Assembly (NCBI GenBank): GCA_031273305.1
Contig: JAISSC010000057.1
Location: 1-6,862, forward strand
DNA length: 6,862 bases
Direction of reading: 5' to 3'
Source: Flavobacteriaceae bacterium
GTDB lineage: Bacteria > Bacteroidota > Bacteroidia > Flavobacteriales > Weeksellaceae
Shown one piece after another: positions 4,518 to 6,862 of this stretch (its first letter is position 1; every line of letters starts with the position of its first letter). The notes below the pieces were generated by a model that ran no database searches, was not told the origin of the DNA, and saw only the letters and a list, made by a program, of their open reading frames with translations. The translations under genes and the position numbers were made by a program.

Positions 4518-5780
4518 ATGAAAAAGGTTTATCTTGTCTTATTGATAACAGTTTTCTGCACTTTATCTGCGATAGCACAAATATCCGTTGGCGGAACGAG
4601 ACCGACAGAGGGAGCCATCATTGATATGAACAGTACCCATACCCTCGGCGGCTTGGTGCTGTCTAATGTGTGGTTGGATAAAGTGACCCATATTCCCGGA
4701 AACAACAGGTTTGTTGGCATTCCAAATGAATTGGATACAAAAGACGAACTGACAGGTATGGTGGTTTGGAACACTAACAAGGATGTCACAGGTGGCAATG
4801 GCGTAGGTCCCTATGTTTGGGACGGCAAAGACTGGAAATGTCTTGGCTGCAGGGTTCGTCTGGCATATGTTGATGTCACTAAAAACGGTCCCAATAAAGG
4901 AAATGGCTTTGATGGTACATTAAACGGGGATGTTAGAGGCTATCCGGCTAAAGGAAAAATTATTACCCGTTGGATTGAGTTTATGCCTTATAACCTCGGC
5001 GCAAACGATAGAAACATCAAAGGAGACCTATACTACCAGTGGGGACGTAATTCTGACGGACACGAAAACAAATCGAGTACTACAACTAGTACTCTGGTTA
5101 ATGCCGGGAGTTATACCCCCGGCCATAGTTCGTTTATAACGAACAACGTTAATACTGTTGGTGATTGGATTACCATTGACGCTAGTAATAACCCGTACCC
5201 GGGGCGTTGGGGAGGTTCCTTAGTGAATTCTAATGCTCCGGAGAGTGCTAAAGGTGTTAACGACCCTTGTCCTAGTGGTTCTCGCGTACCCACTATAAAC
5301 GAGTGGGCAGGTATTTTCGCCGGAGGGTATAATGGTGGTGGTGAGATAGGTACTTTTTCGGATACAAGTTATAATGGTAAATACGAGGGAGCTAATAAAT
5401 GGGTGTACACCAGTGATTACAAAAATACCGGCACTGCCGGTTGGTTGGTTTATCCGCCAAAAGTTAAAATTATTGACGGTAAGGAAACAATAAGTGATGA
5501 AGGTTATGAAAATGACCCGGTACTTTTTTTGCCCGTAACAAGCGGGTTCCGACTAGGTGCCAACGCTACCGGTATTTCAGGTGGTGGGGATAAGTTCGGG
5601 AAACCCGGCGGCGATATTGTCAATCAATCTAAAAGCTACTACTGGAGCAGTTCGTCGACTTCTTCATACAAGGGTTTTGCGCAAGGCATGATTTTTTACA
5701 AAGATGGAAGCGAATTTAAAGTGGGTGTTATCGGTGCACCTCGTGCTGATGGCTTAAGTGTGCGTTGTATTAAGTATTAA
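4518..5780 (+). CDS. Secreted FISUMP-domain protein, paralogue 2
   Basis: This encodes 420 residues with the architecture of the 447-residue paralogue. The signal peptide is 1-20 (SAIA before Q21). The shared N-terminal domain runs to about 111 and ends in CLGC (C108, C111). FISUMP motifs follow: WIEFMPYNLG 152-161, YYQWGR 172-177, DPC 249-251, RVP 256-258, EW 262-263, GWLVYPP 308-314, LFLPV 336-340, YYWSSSS 374-380 and VRCIKY 415-420. C251 and C417 fit the usual FISUMP cysteines. Long stretches of DNA are identical to the first paralogue (around WIEFMPYNL, YQWGRNSDG and the NGKYEGANKWVY segment), whereas the linker after CLGC is shorter by about 15 residues and the loops between YPPK and YYW are replaced. 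No lipobox or C-terminal sorting domain is seen. It is the last gene of the array in this window. Confidence 0.9.
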   Translation: MKKVYLVLLITVFCTLSAIAQISVGGTRPTEGAIIDMNSTHTLGGLVLSNVWLDKVTHIPGNNRFVGIPNELDTKDELTGMVVWNTNKDVTGGNGVGPYVWDGKDWKCLGCRVRLAYVDVTKNGPNKGNGFDGTLNGDVRGYPAKGKIITRWIEFMPYNLGANDRNIKGDLYYQWGRNSDGHENKSSTTTSTLVNAGSYTPGHSSFITNNVNTVGDWITIDASNNPYPGRWGGSLVNSNAPESAKGVNDPCPSGSRVPTINEWAGIFAGGYNGGGEIGTFSDTSYNGKYEGANKWVYTSDYKNTGTAGWLVYPPKVKIIDGKETISDEGYENDPVLFLPVTSGFRLGANATGISGGGDKFGKPGGDIVNQSKSYYWSSSSTSSYKGFAQGMIFYKDGSEFKVGVIGAPRADGLSVRCIKY

Positions 5781-5837
5781 ATAGTGACCTGTTCTTCGGA
5801 AAAGGTTTACATATAATCTAAGGCTTGTTCTGATAGG

Positions 5838-5917
5838 CGTGGCATCTTTGCGAATGGAACGTAATGTAGTGTATCAATCTACTGAGTGTGAAGTTATTGC
5901 AAGGTTGCCACGTTTTT
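5838..5917 (+). terminator. Altered terminator of the last array unit (arms far apart)
   Basis: CGTGGCA (5838-5844) and TGCCACG (5906-5912), followed by TTTTT, match the arms of the terminator at 3157-3193, but 61 bases lie between them instead of about 13. The left arm runs directly into TCTTTGCGAA, which resembles the sequence that follows the complete terminator in the previous unit. This suggests a deletion and rearrangement. It may still end transcription weakly. Confidence 0.35.
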
Positions 5918-5990
5918 GTTTATAATGTAAATTGCTGTTCGTAAGGTCATTGTCGGGTTGCCACGCTGCGCTCGGAATGTTACCAGGGAT

Positions 5991-6020
5991 GGGGAGACGC
6001 CCAAATTGGGACGTCCCTAC
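5991..6020. repeat. 30-bp near-palindromic repeat, reversed copy 3
   Basis: The reverse complement matches 642-671 and 3366-3395 at 28 of 30 positions. It ends 13 bases before the point where likeness between the two lipoprotein gene copies begins. Translation through it gives an open frame, but the peptide reads from the repeat and is not a credible protein N-terminus. Confidence 0.7.
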
Positions 6021-6033
6021 CTTTATTGGGACT

Positions 6034-6541
6034 TGTATACCGACAAAAGAATTGAGTGATGGTAACAAAGTCCCCTCAAAAGGATATAAATTTGCCAATA
6101 AAAATAAATTTGATTCGTCTATTTATGAAGTAATAGATCCAAATTATTTTTATGAATTAATTGATGAGTATTTGGCGGATAGAAATTATAAGAAAGTTAG
6201 AGATATAGGAACGTTCTTGACTCCCAACCTTCAGTTTTATCCTAATGGAAGTGTAAGAGAATTAAGAAAAACTTATATGGATCCAAATCCTGATATTTCC
6301 GGAAATAGAGGAATTATTTATAAACAAAATAATAAAATTAAAATCGATTTTTATGATATATTTTCTTCAGATGGTAGAAAAAAAAATAGTAACATACTGG
6401 GTAAGAGTAGAAAATGACAGGTTATATGTTTTATGGTATTCATTCATGGATTATGTTTTTATGAATCAAATGCAATGTTCTGTGTATGAGAAAAAAGATA
6501 AGGTTCCGGAGGAGTATAAAAGTTATGAGGCAGATTGGTAG
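6034..6541 (+). pseudogene. Decayed lipoprotein gene: signal peptide lost and frameshifted at A9
   Basis: From TGT at 6034 the sequence encodes CIPTKELSDGNKVPSKGYKF and onward, about 95% identical in DNA (ten differences in 191 bases) to the mature part of the lipoprotein gene at 6618. The match begins exactly at the lipobox cysteine codon; the signal-peptide part is replaced by intergenic repeat DNA. The frame stays open to 6386, where nine A (6378-6386) are followed by a frame ending at 6415-6417. Removing one A would join it to the frame GRKK-IVTYWVRVENDRLYVLW..YEADW, ending at 6541, whose composition looks like real coding sequence. Without the shift the product would be about 168 residues from the cysteine. 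A start upstream, such as ATG at 5988 or TTG codons, cannot restore a signal peptide. A sequencing error at the A-run is possible, but the lost 5' end is independent of it. Base composition is much more A/T-rich than the array genes. The protein family is not recognised. Confidence 0.65.
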
Positions 6542-6617
6542 AAGATAAAGGGATAAGACACCGGTTGGGAGGAATATCACCTTATTTTCAATATCAAACC
6601 CGAAATAAGTTTACGTC
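6542..6617 (+). other. Short gap between lipoprotein copies with possible coding remnant
   Basis: After the TAG at 6539-6541 the same frame contains one more stop (TAA 6554-6556) and then reads DTGWEEYHLIFNIKPEISLRHGKK without a stop up to the next gene. This looks protein-like, so the original gene may have been longer and have gained stops. There is no clear promoter or Shine-Dalgarno site for the gene at 6618. Confidence 0.3.
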
Positions 6618-6862
6618 ATGGTAAGAAAAATCATATATATATTATGTTCATATTTTTTTATTTTTTATTCATGTATACCGACAAAAGAATTGAGTGATGG
6701 TTACAGAGTACCTTCAAAAGGATATAAATTTGCCAATAAAAATAAATTCGATTCTTCTATTTATGAAGTAATAGATCCAAATTACTTTTATGAATTAATT
6801 GATGTGTATGAGGCGGATAGAAATTATAAGAAAGTTAGAGATATAGGAACGTTCTTGACTCC
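6618..6862 (+). CDS. Putative lipoprotein, 3' end outside window
   Basis: The ATG at 6618 opens a frame that runs off the right edge (81 codons seen). Residues 1-18 (MVRKIIYILCSYFFIFYS) have a basic start and hydrophobic core, and C19 follows FYS, which fits a permissive Bacteroidota lipobox for signal peptidase II. The mature part begins CIPTKELSDGYRVPSKGYKFANK and continues through SSIYEVIDPNYFYELIDVYEADRNYKKVRDIGTFLT. This start is preferred because it supplies the signal that the truncated copy at 6034 lacks. No Shine-Dalgarno site is visible, as usual for this phylum. The rest of the protein can be guessed from the first copy, which suggests roughly 185 residues including the signal, possibly more. 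The protein would be anchored in the inner or outer membrane; family and function are not recognised. Confidence 0.75.
   Translation, partial: MVRKIIYILCSYFFIFYSCIPTKELSDGYRVPSKGYKFANKNKFDSSIYEVIDPNYFYELIDVYEADRNYKKVRDIGTFLT

Larger units (their letters stand above)
1..5780 (+). repeat. Tandem array of a small-gene/large-gene unit, period about 2.73 kb
   Basis: Equivalent landmarks recur at nearly constant distance: promoter -7 elements at 1021 and 3758 (2737 bp), small-gene starts at 1298 and 4024 (2726 bp), large-gene starts at 1784 and 4518 (2734 bp). Large-gene stops lie at 550, 3127 and 5780. Both coding and non-coding parts align, so promoter, leader, two genes and 3' region were duplicated as a block. 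Two units are complete and one is partial at the left edge. The array may extend left beyond the window. On the right it stops after 5780, where the promoter module is not repeated and unrelated lipoprotein genes follow. Confidence 0.85.
6034..6862 (+). repeat. Tandem duplication of a lipoprotein gene, offset 638 bp
   Basis: Bases 6034-6224 and 6672-6862 align without gaps at about 95% identity. The left limit of the match is at the cysteine codon; the right limit is beyond the window. The two copies lie head to tail on the + strand. Confidence 0.85.

Noticed and set aside
5932..6033. N-terminal extension of the lipoprotein frame (open from 5932)
   Set aside because: This part is translated from intergenic repeat DNA, including the reversed 30-bp repeat, has no signal peptide and no match to the intact copy at 6618.

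Overview
The window looks like accessory DNA from a member of the Bacteroidota, most likely Bacteroidales. The evidence is two promoters of the Bacteroidota type (TTG, 19 bases, TATCTTTG), A/T-rich start regions without clear Shine-Dalgarno sites, Sec-exported FISUMP-type proteins (Fib_succ_major, PF09603/TIGR02145), and a lipoprotein gene with a loose lipobox. All recognisable genes are on the + strand. No RNA gene, transposase, integrase, reverse transcriptase or CRISPR array is visible.

Bases 1-5780 form a tandem array of a two-gene unit with a period of about 2.73 kb. A full unit contains an A/T-rich promoter and a leader of about 260 nt; a small secreted protein gene (126 or 134 aa); a spacer of 89-105 bp; a large secreted gene (447 or 420 aa) with the same N-terminal domain plus a C-terminal FISUMP domain; and a 3' region with hairpins. 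Two units are complete (1298-3127 and 4024-5780). Only the tail of a third large gene is present at the left edge (2-550). The small proteins look like stand-alone versions of the large proteins' N-terminal domain and end exactly at the domain junction. This suggests that the two products work together in the envelope or outside the cell, although no function can be read from the sequence.

The non-coding parts are unusually conserved. The roughly 520-550 bp before each small gene repeats between units: a palindrome at fixed distance from the promoter, the promoter, two leader hairpins whose stems survive base changes, and a GTAGTGAGGCGG motif. That motif also appears in the small-large spacers, so it precedes all four complete genes of the array. 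The regions after the large genes carry a clear intrinsic terminator in one unit, altered versions in the others, and three copies of a 30-bp near-palindromic repeat.

After the array (from about 6034) the DNA becomes more A/T-rich and holds a tandemly duplicated lipoprotein gene. The first copy has lost its signal peptide next to a copy of the 30-bp repeat and is frameshifted at a run of nine A. The second copy has an intact lipoprotein signal and runs off the right edge.
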